In this document: piece after piece, positions 48,345 to 60,266 of the stretch
How positions within the stretch are numbered: position 1 is the first letter of the stretch
How the letters are laid out: every line of letters begins with the position of its first letter
Translations under genes and position numbers: made by a program
The notes under the pieces: generated by a model
Database searches by the model: none
Told to the model about the DNA's origin: nothing
The model's input: the letters and a program-made list of their open reading frames with translations, nothing else
DNA from: Myxococcales bacterium
Lineage (GTDB): Bacteria > Myxococcota > Polyangia > Polyangiales > Polyangiaceae
Assembly: GCA_003151595.1 (NCBI GenBank)
Contig: PLXW01000089.1
Span: 12,506-76,505, forward strand
Direction: 5' to 3'
DNA length: 64,000 nucleotides

Positions 48345-49991
48345 ATGCGAAGGTTCGTTTCGTTGGCGATGGTCGTGGCGTGCTCGTGCGCGTCGGCCCC
48401 GACACCGCGGGTCGCGCCGCCGATCGCGCCGCAGCCTTCCGCGCCGTCGATCGTCGCCCCTCCTCCTCCGCCCGTGTCGAACGCGATCCATTCGGCATGG
48501 GACGCGCGCAAGCAGGCGTCGCATGCGCTCGAGCGGCTCGCGTACGGGCCGCGCCCCGGTGAGGCGGACGCGATCGCGGCGGCGGGCGTCGAAGCTTGGA
48601 TACGCCGGCAGATGAAGCCCTCGACGATCGCGGACACGGTCGCCGAAGGAAAGCTTCGCGAGCTCCCGACCCTCACGCTCTCGCCCGCCGAGCTCCATAT
48701 CCAGTACCCGCGCCCGAAGAACGCGACCGCGACCGTGACCCCGACCCCGACCCAAGGCACCCTCGCCGACCACCGCCCCGCGGAGATCGATCGCGAGCTC
48801 GCGATCCAAAAGCTCGTTCGCGCCATCGACAGCGAGCGCCAGCTCCAAGAGGTCCTCGTCGACTTCTGGTTCAACCACTTCAACGTCTTCGCCGACAAGG
48901 GCGCCGACAAATGGCTCGTCGGCGCGTACGAGCGCGACGCGATTCGCTCGCACGTCTTCGGGCGGTTTCGCGATCTGCTGGGCGACGTCGCGCATCACCC
49001 GGCGATGCTCTTCTACCTCGACAACTGGTTGAGCGTGGCCGACGGCGCCCCCGGCATCGGCAAGAGCCCCCAACAGAAGCGGCCGAGCGGCCTCAACGAA
49101 AACTACGGACGCGAGCTCCTCGAGCTCCACACGCTCGGCGTCGACGGCGGGTACACGCAAGACGACGTGCGCGAGGCGGCGCGCGCGTTCACCGGTTGGA
49201 GCATCGAGAAGCCGAACGACGAGGCGCGGTTCGTCTTTCGAAAGAAGAAGCACGACAACGGCGGCAAGACGATCCTCGGTCAGGCCATCGAGCCTGGTGG
49301 CGGCGAGCACGACGGCGAGGCGGTGCTCGATCTGGTGGCGAATCATCCGGCGACGGCGCGGTTCATCGCGCGGAAGCTGTGCGCGAAGTTCGTGTCCGAT
49401 GCGGTGCCGACGGCGCTCGTCGATCGCGTGGCCGACGTGTTCACCAGGAGCGGCGGCGATCTCTCGGCGACGTACGAGGCGATCTTCTTCAGCGACGAGC
49501 TCTGGGCCGACGCCGCCGACGGATCGAAGACGAAGACGCCGCTCGAAGTGGCCGCGTCGGCGGTGCGCGCGGTCGGTGCGCAGGTCTCGGTCGAAACGGA
49601 TCTTCCGCGGTGGGTCGCGCGCATGGGCGAGCCGCTTTATCGCGCGCAGCCGCCGACCGGTTACAAGGAGACGGCGGACGCGTGGGTGAGCACCGGCGCG
49701 CTCGTCGCGCGGATCGACTTCGGGCTCGCGCTCGCGGCGGGGCGTGTGAAAGGAGTCGCGCTCGATTCGGAGCGGCTGGTGGGGACGACGCCGCCGGACG
49801 ATCCCGCGCAGCTCGTCGATCGACTCGCGCCGAAGATCGTCCCGCGCCCGCTCTCTCCGACGACGCGCGACACGATCGTCGCGCAGCTCCGCGCCAGCAA
49901 CCACGGGCTCACGTACCAGGAGGCCTCGCCCACGCAGCTGCCGCAAGCGCTCGGCCTGCTCCTCGGCTCACCGGAGTTTCAAAAGCAATGA
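48345..49991 (+). CDS. DUF1800-family protein
   Basis: 548 aa from the ATG at 48345. The signal sequence ends VVACSC, giving a possible lipobox. A Pro-rich linker with an unusual Thr/Pro stretch near residue 140 (TATVTPTPTQG) precedes the DUF1800 domain: ALERLAYGPRPGEADAIAAAG, LQEVLVDFWFNHFNVF, HPAMLFYLDNWLS, GLNENYGRELLELHTLGVDGGY and FTGWSI. In nearly all genomes DUF1800 genes are paired with a DUF1501 gene, as here. The reaction is unknown. The stop overlaps the next start (ATGA). Confidence 0.92.
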   Translation: MRRFVSLAMVVACSCASAPTPRVAPPIAPQPSAPSIVAPPPPPVSNAIHSAWDARKQASHALERLAYGPRPGEADAIAAAGVEAWIRRQMKPSTIADTVAEGKLRELPTLTLSPAELHIQYPRPKNATATVTPTPTQGTLADHRPAEIDRELAIQKLVRAIDSERQLQEVLVDFWFNHFNVFADKGADKWLVGAYERDAIRSHVFGRFRDLLGDVAHHPAMLFYLDNWLSVADGAPGIGKSPQQKRPSGLNENYGRELLELHTLGVDGGYTQDDVREAARAFTGWSIEKPNDEARFVFRKKKHDNGGKTILGQAIEPGGGEHDGEAVLDLVANHPATARFIARKLCAKFVSDAVPTALVDRVADVFTRSGGDLSATYEAIFFSDELWADAADGSKTKTPLEVAASAVRAVGAQVSVETDLPRWVARMGEPLYRAQPPTGYKETADAWVSTGALVARIDFGLALAAGRVKGVALDSERLVGTTPPDDPAQLVDRLAPKIVPRPLSPTTRDTIVAQLRASNHGLTYQEASPTQLPQALGLLLGSPEFQKQ

Positions 49992-51226
49992 GCTCGCGCC
50001 GTAGGTTCCTCGCCACGCTCGCCGCCGGTGCCGTCGTCGTGTTCGCGCCGCGCGCGCGCGCCGATGCCGCGGCCACCAAGACGACCCCCGCGCCGAAAGC
50101 CGGGAGCGCGCCGCCGAGGCGCACCAAGACGCTCGTGCTCATCTTCCAGCGCGGTGCGGTCGACGGCCTCTCGATGGTGCCGCCGATCAACGACGCGAAG
50201 TACTACGAGTACCGGCCGACGATCGCGATCCCGAAGAGCGGAGACGGCGCGGCGCTCCCGCTCGACGCGATGTTCGGTCTCCATCCGTCGCTCGCGCCGC
50301 TGAAGAAGGCGTGGGACGCGCGGCGGCTCGCCGTGGTGCACGCCGTGGGGTCGCCCGATCTCACGCGGTCGCATTTCGACGCGCAGGATTTCGTCGAGTC
50401 GGGGACGCCGGGCGTGAAGGCGACCGACGATGGATGGTTGAACCGACTGATCGTGGCGCGACCCGAGGCGGCGCCGTCGACGCTACGAGCCGTGGCGCTC
50501 GCGCCGAACCTGCCGCGGATTCTCTCGGGGAGCGCAGCGGCGGTGGCGATGTCGTCGCTCAACGATCTGAACGTGCCGGGCGGGGCGCTCGCGGGCGACT
50601 TCGAGCACATGTATGCCGCCGCCGTCGATCAAGCGCTGCGCGGGACGGCGGGCGAAGCGTTCGACGCGATGCGATCGCTGAAGGCGATCCAGGCGTCGCC
50701 GCCGTCGTCGAACGCGACGTACCCGACCTCGCCGCTCGGCAAGCGCCTCCAGGCCATCGCGCAGTTGATCCACGCCGACGCTGGCGTCGAGGTCGCGGTC
50801 ACCGATTGCGGCGGATGGGACACGCACGCCGGGCAAGGTGCGTCGAAGGGGCAGCTCGCGGGGAGGCTCGACGAGCTCGCGCTCTCGATCGACGCCTTCG
50901 GCACCGATCTCGGTCACGCGATGGACGACGTCGTGCTGATGACCGTGACCGAGTTCGGCCGCACCGCTCGCGAGAACGGCACGCAGGGGACCGATCACGG
51001 ACACGGCTCGGTGATGCTCGTCCTCGGCGGGAAGGTGCGCGGCCAGAAGGTCTACGCGAAGTGGAACGGGCTCGCGGACGAGAAACTCTGGCAAGGGCGC
51101 GACGTGCCGGTCACGACCGATCACCGCGACGTGTTCGCCGAGGTCCTCGCGTCGCACGTCGGGCAACGCGACGTATCCAGCGTGTTTCCCGGCTTCACGC
51201 CGACGCGCGTCGGGCTGTTCGGTTGA
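49988..51226 (+). CDS. DUF1501-family protein, Tat-exported
   Basis: 412 aa. The N-terminus SSRRRFLATLAAGAVVVF followed by APRARA is a twin-arginine signal, so the protein is exported folded. The DUF1501 domain shows TLVLIFQRGAVDGLSMVPP, FGLHPSLAPLKKAW, VVHAVGSPDLTRSHFDAQDF and TDCGGWDTHAGQGASKGQLA, with TEFGRTARENGTQGTDHGHG near the C-terminus. These Asp/His motifs resemble the alkaline-phosphatase/sulfatase metal sites. Its ATG overlaps the DUF1800 stop (ATGA), so the pair is translationally coupled. Confidence 0.92.
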   Translation: MSSRRRFLATLAAGAVVVFAPRARADAAATKTTPAPKAGSAPPRRTKTLVLIFQRGAVDGLSMVPPINDAKYYEYRPTIAIPKSGDGAALPLDAMFGLHPSLAPLKKAWDARRLAVVHAVGSPDLTRSHFDAQDFVESGTPGVKATDDGWLNRLIVARPEAAPSTLRAVALAPNLPRILSGSAAAVAMSSLNDLNVPGGALAGDFEHMYAAAVDQALRGTAGEAFDAMRSLKAIQASPPSSNATYPTSPLGKRLQAIAQLIHADAGVEVAVTDCGGWDTHAGQGASKGQLAGRLDELALSIDAFGTDLGHAMDDVVLMTVTEFGRTARENGTQGTDHGHGSVMLVLGGKVRGQKVYAKWNGLADEKLWQGRDVPVTTDHRDVFAEVLASHVGQRDVSSVFPGFTPTRVGLFG

Positions 51227-51301
51227 GCGTCCCACGCAAGAAAGCGGCCTGTCCGAACAGCGACAGTAGCGCGGCCTTAGGGCATGCTTAGTTTCGAATC
51301 C

Positions 51302-53728
<2,427 letters not shown>

Positions 53729-53744
53729 TCCTCCCCCACCCCGG

Positions 53745-53768
53745 CCCTTCCCCGGTTTCGGGGGAGGG
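53745..53768 (+). terminator. Stem-loop downstream of lon, possible transcription terminator
   Basis: CCCTTCCCC (53745-53753) pairs with GGGGGAGGG (53760-53768) around a six-base loop, with one G-T pair. No U-rich tract follows, so it could be a factor-assisted terminator or an RNA-end stabiliser. It is placed 17 bases after the lon stop and before the aminopeptidase gene. Confidence 0.5.
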
Positions 53769-53820
53769 TGGCGGTGGACCAGCTTGACGGTGGTGTGCTC
53801 CGGCAAGCACGCTGCGGCGC

Positions 53821-55140
53821 ATGACTCACGACGCCGTCGTCACTGACCTTCTCGAGTTCATTCGTCTCTCGCCGACGCCGTACCACGCCGTCGAGAGCGC
53901 GATCGCGCGGCTCGCGCCGGTGGGGTTCGTGGCGTTGGATGCGGCGGCGTCGTGGAGCGATCTCCCCGCGGGCCGGTACGTTGTGAAGCAAGGAGACAGC
54001 GCGCTGCTCGCGTTCGTGATCCCGTCGTCGCGCAAGGTGCGTGGGTTTCGGATCGCGGGGGCGCACACCGATAGCCCGAACCTGCGGCTGAAGCCGAACG
54101 CGGAGTACGTCAAAGAGGGGTACGCGCAGCTCGGCGTCGAGGTGTACGGCGGCGCGCTCTTGAACTCGTGGCTCGATCGCGATCTGTCGATCGCGGGGCG
54201 GGTCGTGGTGAAGTCGCGCGCGAACGGGAAGCTCGAGACGCGGCTCGTGCGCTTCGAGCGGGCGCTGGCGCGCGTCGCGCAGCTCGCGATTCATTTCGAT
54301 CGCGATGTGACCGAGAAGGGCCTCGTGCTGAACAAGCAGGAGCACCTGGCGCCGATCGTCGCGCTGGCGGCGAAAGACGGACGCGCGCCGATCGAGGCGC
54401 TGGTCGCGAAGGAGCTGGGGATCGGGAGCGACGAGATCGTGTCGACCGAGCTGATGCTCTACGACGTGAACCCCCCGGCCATCGGCGGCGTGCACGACGA
54501 GCTGCTGTTCTCTGCGCGCCTCGACAACCTGGCGATGTCGCACGCGTCGACCGTGGCGCTCGCGCGGGCCGCGGCACGGGTCGATGATCGCGAGCTGGTG
54601 CCGATGATCGCGCTCTTTGATCACGAAGAGGTCGGGAGCGGGAGCGCGTACGGCGCGGATGCTCCGCTGCTGGCGTCGGCCATCGAGCGGATCATCGAGG
54701 CGACGGGCGGCTCGCGCGATGCGTACCACCGCGCGCTCGCCCGATCGCTGTGCGTCTCGGCCGACATGGCGCACGCCGTTCATCCGAACTACGCCGAGCG
54801 GAGCGAAGCGCGCCACAAGGTCGCGCTCGACGGCGGCCCGGTCATCAAGGTGAACGCGCAGCAGCGCTACGCGACGTGCGCGCGGACGGCGGCGCTCTTC
54901 GAGGACATCTGTGCGCGCGAAGACATCCCGGTGCAGCAGTACGTGCACCGCACCGACTTGCCGTGCGGATCGACGATCGGTCCGATCACGGCGACGCGCC
55001 TCGGGATCCGCACGGTCGATGTCGGCAACGCGATGCTGAGCATGCACTCGGCGCGCGAGATGACCGGGACGCGCGACGCGGAGCGGATGGTGCGGGCGCT
55101 GGCGGGGTTCTTCGGGGCCGAGGATCCGTTCGAGAAGTAG
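53821..55140 (+). CDS. M18-family aminopeptidase
   Basis: 439 aa, the usual family size. It is a cytoplasmic dodecameric zinc aminopeptidase with acidic-residue preference in the characterised members. Metal ligands in order: His in GAHTDSP, Asp in SARLDN, Glu pair in DHEEVGS, Asp in SADMAHA and His in LSMHSAREM. FIRLSPTPYHAVESA and VKQGDSALLAFVIPS are the standard N-terminal blocks. It follows lon by about 90 bases on the same strand; a shared role in protein turnover is plausible, but co-transcription is not shown. Confidence 0.95.
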   Translation: MTHDAVVTDLLEFIRLSPTPYHAVESAIARLAPVGFVALDAAASWSDLPAGRYVVKQGDSALLAFVIPSSRKVRGFRIAGAHTDSPNLRLKPNAEYVKEGYAQLGVEVYGGALLNSWLDRDLSIAGRVVVKSRANGKLETRLVRFERALARVAQLAIHFDRDVTEKGLVLNKQEHLAPIVALAAKDGRAPIEALVAKELGIGSDEIVSTELMLYDVNPPAIGGVHDELLFSARLDNLAMSHASTVALARAAARVDDRELVPMIALFDHEEVGSGSAYGADAPLLASAIERIIEATGGSRDAYHRALARSLCVSADMAHAVHPNYAERSEARHKVALDGGPVIKVNAQQRYATCARTAALFEDICAREDIPVQQYVHRTDLPCGSTIGPITATRLGIRTVDVGNAMLSMHSAREMTGTRDAERMVRALAGFFGAEDPFEK

Positions 55141-55150
55141 CGAGCGCGGG

Positions 55151-56767
55151 TCAGGGGGTCCAGGGGTCGCCGGGCTGGCGGGCTTTCGGGGTCGCGCTCG
55201 GGGCCGGAGCCGCGGTCGGCTTCGGGGCCGGAGTCGGGCTCGCGGTCGGAGTCGGGCTCGCCGTCGGGGTCGGGCTCGCGGTCGGGGTCGGCTTCGCGGT
55301 CGGGGTCGGCTTCGGGGTCGCGGTCGGGGTCGGCGTCGCGCTCGACGCGGGCTTCGCGCTCGGGGTCGGGGCCGTGGCGGGGACCCAGGGGTCGCCGGGT
55401 TTTCGCGGCTTGCTCGGATCGATGGGGCCGACGGGGACTGCCGAGCCCGCGGGCGCAACGACTGCCGGCGCGGGAGGAGGAACCGGCGGCTTCCCCGTCT
55501 GCGCGTCGATCCGCGCGACGTCCCACCAGCTCCCTTCGCTGCGCACGGCCTTGTCGCACCACTCGCTCGCCAGCGTCCCTCGGAACGAGCGCACGCACAG
55601 CACCGGCTGCCCCTCGTAGCGATCGTCGAGGTACTTCACGCCGATGCGGTACTGCGGGAACGCGTCGATCGCCACCGACTCGATCGACGTCTGCGCCACC
55701 GCGCGCGAATGACACCACGCCGGGGCGGTCTTCTCGTTCGCCACCGTGCAGTCCCCCTTCACGAGGATCCACGGCTGATTGCGCGAGGCGAACGTCGTCG
55801 CCTTCGACACCGGGATCGGCGTCTTGTCGCCCACCACGTGGAGCTCGACGCGCGGGAACGTGCTCGGGTCGTCGGTGGGGTCGAACTTCGTCCACAGCAT
55901 CTGCACGACGAGCTCGTCCTTCGGCGGCGCGACCTGCACCTCGCTCGTGGCCTTCGACGTGCGCCCGAGATCGTCGGTCACCTCGAGCCCCACGGCGTAC
56001 GTCCCGAAGGCGTCGGTGGGGAAGCTGATGCCCGCGCCCCCCTGGGCCATCGTCATCTTCGTCGCGGTTCCTTGCGGCAGCGAGCGAAACGACCACGTGC
56101 GATCGATCGTCGGTCGCATCCCGGGCTTCCCCTGCGACATGCACGAGAGGATCTTCCCCGGCTCGACGACGAGCTTCTCCTGGAACGCGTCGCTGGGGCC
56201 CGTCTCGCGGCAGCCGATCTTCGCCTCCGGCGGCGCCTCGCACGGATCCTCTTCCTTCGCTTCGACGTGGAAGTGGAGCTCTTTCTGGAAGCGAGGCACG
56301 CGCGCCGCGCTCACCGGGACCCGCTCGTCCTTCGGCGGCGGCGGGCACCCCTGACCGGGGACGGCCTGCGCGAGGTACACGTGCACGCCCGCTTCGGCCG
56401 TGTCGATGACGGCGTGGATGCGGACGTCGGTCACGTCGCGATCCGTCGGCGCGGCGACGAGGAGCGTCTCCTTCGCGAAGTCGATGTCCGGCGGCAAGAG
56501 CGGGATGCGATCGGCTTCGATGGCCGGCCACAGCGCGCGCCATTCGTGCTCGCTCCCGATCGACCAGTACCCGCGCGTGAGGCCCGCGTGCGGATCGAGA
56601 TCCCACCGCGTGAGCTTCATCGTCTCGCCGTCTTCGCGCGCGATGTGCCCGCTCGATGGAACCTTGGAGACGAAGATCCGGGGAGGCTCGCTCACCTCGG
56701 CGCAGGCGACGGCACCGAGCACGAGAGCAGCGAAGGCGGCGAAAGCGAAGGAGGAGCGGACTCGCAC
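55151..56767 (-). CDS. Predicted lipoprotein with PKD-like domain and Thr/Pro/Ala repeat tract
   Basis: 538 aa. The signal peptide ends in the lipobox GAVAC. The globular part has strand-rich blocks, including YAVGLEVTDDLGRTSKATSEV, a PKD/fibronectin-like strand pattern, and Cys pairs (CEAPPEAKIGC; CHSRAV). From about residue 455 the C-terminus is Pro/Thr/Ala repeats (TPTASP units) flanked by two copies of PGDPW (PGDPWVP before, PGDPWTP at the very end). It is probably an extended stalk at the cell surface. The flanking motif is encoded by a 15-bp direct repeat (see the repeat entry). Function unknown. Confidence 0.8.
   Translation of the reverse strand: MRVRSSFAFAAFAALVLGAVACAEVSEPPRIFVSKVPSSGHIAREDGETMKLTRWDLDPHAGLTRGYWSIGSEHEWRALWPAIEADRIPLLPPDIDFAKETLLVAAPTDRDVTDVRIHAVIDTAEAGVHVYLAQAVPGQGCPPPPKDERVPVSAARVPRFQKELHFHVEAKEEDPCEAPPEAKIGCRETGPSDAFQEKLVVEPGKILSCMSQGKPGMRPTIDRTWSFRSLPQGTATKMTMAQGGAGISFPTDAFGTYAVGLEVTDDLGRTSKATSEVQVAPPKDELVVQMLWTKFDPTDDPSTFPRVELHVVGDKTPIPVSKATTFASRNQPWILVKGDCTVANEKTAPAWCHSRAVAQTSIESVAIDAFPQYRIGVKYLDDRYEGQPVLCVRSFRGTLASEWCDKAVRSEGSWWDVARIDAQTGKPPVPPPAPAVVAPAGSAVPVGPIDPSKPRKPGDPWVPATAPTPSAKPASSATPTPTATPKPTPTAKPTPTASPTPTASPTPTASPTPAPKPTAAPAPSATPKARQPGDPWTP
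55160..55399. repeat. Direct repeats flanking a Thr/Pro/Ala minisatellite-like tract
   Basis: CCAGGGGTCGCCGGG occurs at 55160-55174 and again at 55385-55399, an exact spacing of 225 bases (75 codons). Between them, on the plus strand, short GTCGG/GGGTC units repeat imperfectly, encoding the TPTA/TPKP repeats on the minus strand. Recombination between the copies would remove 75 codons in frame. Confidence 0.85.
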
Positions 56768-56789
56768 GCCTCCATCATCGCCTATCTCG

Positions 56790-58640
56790 TCATTTTTTGC
56801 GCAATCGGTCGAAGAACCCGTCCGGCTTCTTTCCCGGGAACGGCGACATCGATCGAATCTGGATGGTCCCTTCGCGGAGCTTCTGCTCGTACACGCGGAG
56901 CTCGCGCTGGGCTTCGACGTCGTCGTCGTCGTTCGTGACCGCCACGCGAAGATCGCGAATGGCCCCCTCGTGCTCGCCGAGTCGCTTCTGGAGGAGCGCG
57001 CGGTAGTAGTGGGCCCGGCGGCACATCGGGTCCTGGCCGATGGCCATGTCGATCGTCTTCACGCACGAGCGGATGTGATCTTCCTTGCCGCGCCGCGGAT
57101 CGAGCGACTCGATGTGCGCCAGCAGCGAGCGCGCTTCACCCAGGCTCGGCGCCGACACGACCGCCTTCCGCGCCATGCCCTCGGCGGTCTCGCGATCGCC
57201 GAGCGTCAGGTGCATCTCGGCTTCGGACATCAGGTGGTCGGCCTCGACGCTCTCCTTGAAGCGTGCGTTCATCGTCTGCTCGTAACGCTTGCGCTTCGCC
57301 GGATCGACCAGCGTCTCGTACGCCGCCGTGATCCGCGTGAAGACGCGCTCGCAGTCGCCGCGCGCTTCGATGATCGACAGCGGGAGCGAATCGGGGTGCC
57401 ACACCTGCGCCGCGCGGAGGAACGCCGCGCGCACCTCTTCGGTGTCGGCCTCGCGCGTGATCATGAGCATCTTGAAGTGGTCCTCCTGATCGATCCACTT
57501 GGCGCGATCGACGATCGACTTCTTGCGCGCGAGATCCGACGACGGCGGGAGCGACCCAGGCGGCACCGATCGCGGCGGCGCCGACGACGGGCCGCGCACC
57601 GGAATCGACGATGCGATCCGGTTCGCAGGAGCGGACGACGTGGAGCGCGCCGGGAGCCCCACGTCGCGCGACGGCATCTGCGAGATGCGCCCGGGCATCG
57701 GCGACGGCGTCCTGTCCGGCATTCGCTCGGGGATGGGCGAGGGGATGCGGATCGTCCCCCCTTCGCCCGGCGTGACCGCGCGCATCGAGAACGAGATCTT
57801 CCGGGCGTACTCGCCGCTGGCGAACGCTGGGTTCGTCACCGGCTTCATCGAGCCGCTCGGATGGCGCGGAGGCTGCGAGGCGCTCACGTTCTGAACGACC
57901 TCGGCCTTCTTCGTGATGACGAGGAAGTACGCGAGCAGGTCGGTCGCTTGCATCGAGAGGCCGCCGACGATCGCCAGCTCGGGGATCGTCTGCGCTTTCA
58001 TGCGCAGACACTCCGCGGCGTGGCGCTCGTTGTCGTCGAGGCCGAGCTGGTCGAGGTGGACGTCCGGAACGAGGCGAAGCGGGCGCGCCGCCACGCCGGC
58101 GATCGTCGCCCGGACGTGATCCCACGACGGATGCTCGCGCACGCCCCGCCAGATCGCAGGGAGCGGATCCATCGGCTCCACGTCGCCTGGGCGCGCGCCG
58201 GCGAAGTCGACGTCGGCGTAGAACGCGAACGTCGTCTTCGGCGCGAACGTGAACACGTGCTGGAGCTTCCGCGAGCGCTGCTGGCGAAGCGCGTCGGCGA
58301 GCTGCGCTTCGTCGATGGCGTGGCGCTCGAGGAGCACTTGCCCGTGCAGCTTCTTGGCGGCCGCGACCTCGGCGAGTGACGAGCTGAGCACCGTGTCGTC
58401 GATCGCGCCGAGCTCGTAGAGCACGTGCCCGAGATAGGTCACCGGATCGCTCGTCTCGACGCGCGACACGAGCCCCCCCGACACGACGACGTACGCCGTC
58501 GCGCCGCGGTCGTCCGCCAGCTCGAAGGTCCCCGTCAGCTTCCGATCGATGGCGTAGATCAGAAGGTGCGCGAAGGGCTTCTTCGCGAGGGTGCCGCTCG
58601 CAGAGGGCTCGGAATTTTGCGCTGGCTTCGGAGAGAGCAT
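56790..58640 (-). CDS. DUF4388 protein with central disordered region and C-terminal DnaJ domain
   Basis: 616 aa. The N-terminal DUF4388/PATAN-like domain spans about 18-150 (ASGTLAKKPFAHLLIYAIDRKLTGTFEL; HVLYELGAIDD). A helical region continues to about 265, then a Ser/Pro-rich linker with about eight SPIPER/SPMPGR-like repeats. Residues about 395-460 form a J domain: DHFKMLMITREADTEEVRAA and the essential HPD in VWHPDSL. A TPR-like helical tail follows (EAEMHLTLGDRETAEGMARKA). DUF4388 plus J domain proteins occur in myxobacteria and suggest chaperone-linked signalling; no Zn-finger is seen. Confidence 0.9.
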   Translation of the reverse strand: MLSPKPAQNSEPSASGTLAKKPFAHLLIYAIDRKLTGTFELADDRGATAYVVVSGGLVSRVETSDPVTYLGHVLYELGAIDDTVLSSSLAEVAAAKKLHGQVLLERHAIDEAQLADALRQQRSRKLQHVFTFAPKTTFAFYADVDFAGARPGDVEPMDPLPAIWRGVREHPSWDHVRATIAGVAARPLRLVPDVHLDQLGLDDNERHAAECLRMKAQTIPELAIVGGLSMQATDLLAYFLVITKKAEVVQNVSASQPPRHPSGSMKPVTNPAFASGEYARKISFSMRAVTPGEGGTIRIPSPIPERMPDRTPSPMPGRISQMPSRDVGLPARSTSSAPANRIASSIPVRGPSSAPPRSVPPGSLPPSSDLARKKSIVDRAKWIDQEDHFKMLMITREADTEEVRAAFLRAAQVWHPDSLPLSIIEARGDCERVFTRITAAYETLVDPAKRKRYEQTMNARFKESVEADHLMSEAEMHLTLGDRETAEGMARKAVVSAPSLGEARSLLAHIESLDPRRGKEDHIRSCVKTIDMAIGQDPMCRRAHYYRALLQKRLGEHEGAIRDLRVAVTNDDDDVEAQRELRVYEQKLREGTIQIRSMSPFPGKKPDGFFDRLRKK

Positions 58641-58679
58641 CCGGACTTCCCCGGGTATACGACGCGAGCCGTCTCGGCG

Positions 58680-60266
58680 CTACAGCGGGCTCCAGTGGAA
58701 CCCTCTGCGGGCGACGAGCGCATCCGATTCGGACGGTCCAGCCGAACCGGCCGAGTAGAACGTGAGGGGCGTGCCTCCGCCGGACTCCCACAGCGTGATG
58801 AGCGGATCGATCACCGACCACGCCGCCTCGAGCTCATCGGTCCTCGTGAAGAGCGTCGCGTCGCCGATCATGCAATCGAGCAAGAGCGTCTCGTACGCTG
58901 GATGAACTTCGGTGCCGAAGGCGTCGGCGTAGCTGAAGTCCATCTTCACCTCCTGCACCTCGATCCCCGGCGTGAGCGCGAGCGCGGCGCCGGGCATCTT
59001 CACTTCGAAGCTCAGCGAGACGCCGTCGTCCGGTTGAATGCGGAGCGAGAGGCGGTTGGGGGCGAGCGTCTCGGTCGGCACCGGCTCGTACATCAGCCGT
59101 CGCGGAGTGCGGAAATGGAGCACCACCTCGCTCCAGCGCTTCGCCGTGCGCTTGCCGGAACGGACGTAGAACGGCACGCCGCGCCACCGCTCGCTGTCGA
59201 TCGCGATCTCGAGCGCGGCGTACGTCGGCGTGGTCGACGTCGAGCTGCACCCCGACTCCTCGCGGTACCCGGGGACGGGCTTCCCCTTGAGCGTGCCCGC
59301 CGTGTACTGCCCTTGCACCGCGTCGGTCGCCCCGTTCTTCACCAGCGGACGGATCGCGCGCAGCACCTTCACCTTCTCGTCGCGGATCGCGTCGGCGCTC
59401 GGCGTCTCGGGCGGCTCCATCGCCACCAGCGCGAGGAGCTGCAGCAGGTGATTCTGGAACATGTCGCGCACGACGCCCGACGACTCGTAGTACCTCGCGC
59501 GCTCTTCCACGCCCACCGTCTCGGCCGCGGTGATCTCGACGTGCGAAACGTGCTCGCGGCTCCACAGCGTTTCGAAGATCACGTTCGCCGAGCGAAGAAC
59601 GAGCACGTTCTGCACGGTCTCTTTTCCGACGTAGTGATCGATTCGATAGACCTGATGCTCGGCGAGCGATCCGAGCACCACGCACGAGAGCTCCTTGGCC
59701 GACGCGAGGTCGTGCCCGAACGGCTTCTCCACGACCGCGCGTCTCCACGGGCGCGAAGAGACGTCGGCCACGCGCGGGCACACTTCGCTGTCCGCGAGGT
59801 GCTTCACGATCGGCGCGAAGATCGGCGGCGGGACGGCGAGATAGAAGAGGCGATTGCGATCGCTCGCGAGGAGACCGGACTCGTTCGCGGCGAGCGCGCC
59901 GGAGAGCGCCTTGTAGACGCTGCCCTCGGTGAGGTTGCCGCCGACCCACGTGAGGCGCGGCGCGAGATCGCGCCACACGGCTTCGTCGAAGTCTTTCACC
60001 TCGTCGGTGTTCGAGAGCGCCGCGCGCATGGCGTCGCGGTACTTCGCGTCGTCGAGCGGCTCGATGCCGACGCCGATCACGCGGAACTCGTCGGCCAGCA
60101 GCTTCTTCTTCGCCAGGTAGTAGACCGCGGGCATCAGCTTCCGCCGCGCGAGGTCGCCCACCGCTCCGAAGATGACGAGCGTGCACGGGTCGCCGTGCAT
60201 CATCGCCGCGGGCGGAGTGATCGAGGCGGGTTTGGAGACGGTGGTGAGGGTGAGGGTCTCGCTCAT
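58680..60266 (-). CDS. zwf: Glucose-6-phosphate 1-dehydrogenase
   Basis: 528 aa, slightly longer than usual. It makes 6-phosphogluconolactone and NADPH for the oxidative pentose phosphate pathway. The Rossmann motif is FGAVGDLARRKLMPA (Gly-Ala-Val-Gly where many have Gly-Ala-Ser-Gly). The active-site block is EKPFGHDLASAKEL and YRIDHYVGKETVQN, with the catalytic His in RIDHYVGKE. FYVRSGKRTAKRWSEVVLHF is a further family signature. Its ATG overlaps the stop of the carrier-like gene (ATGA), so they are translationally coupled. Confidence 0.96.
   Translation of the reverse strand: MSETLTLTTVSKPASITPPAAMMHGDPCTLVIFGAVGDLARRKLMPAVYYLAKKKLLADEFRVIGVGIEPLDDAKYRDAMRAALSNTDEVKDFDEAVWRDLAPRLTWVGGNLTEGSVYKALSGALAANESGLLASDRNRLFYLAVPPPIFAPIVKHLADSEVCPRVADVSSRPWRRAVVEKPFGHDLASAKELSCVVLGSLAEHQVYRIDHYVGKETVQNVLVLRSANVIFETLWSREHVSHVEITAAETVGVEERARYYESSGVVRDMFQNHLLQLLALVAMEPPETPSADAIRDEKVKVLRAIRPLVKNGATDAVQGQYTAGTLKGKPVPGYREESGCSSTSTTPTYAALEIAIDSERWRGVPFYVRSGKRTAKRWSEVVLHFRTPRRLMYEPVPTETLAPNRLSLRIQPDDGVSLSFEVKMPGAALALTPGIEVQEVKMDFSYADAFGTEVHPAYETLLLDCMIGDATLFTRTDELEAAWSVIDPLITLWESGGGTPLTFYSAGSAGPSESDALVARRGFHWSPL

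Noticed and set aside
51227..51301. Weak hairpin CTGTC...GACAG before lon
   Set aside because: Five-base arms and no heat-shock promoter or CIRCE-like element I could recognise.
55191..55345. Possible CRISPR or attachment-site array
   Set aside because: Imperfect short units in frame with a lipoprotein gene; no spacer structure or integrase nearby.
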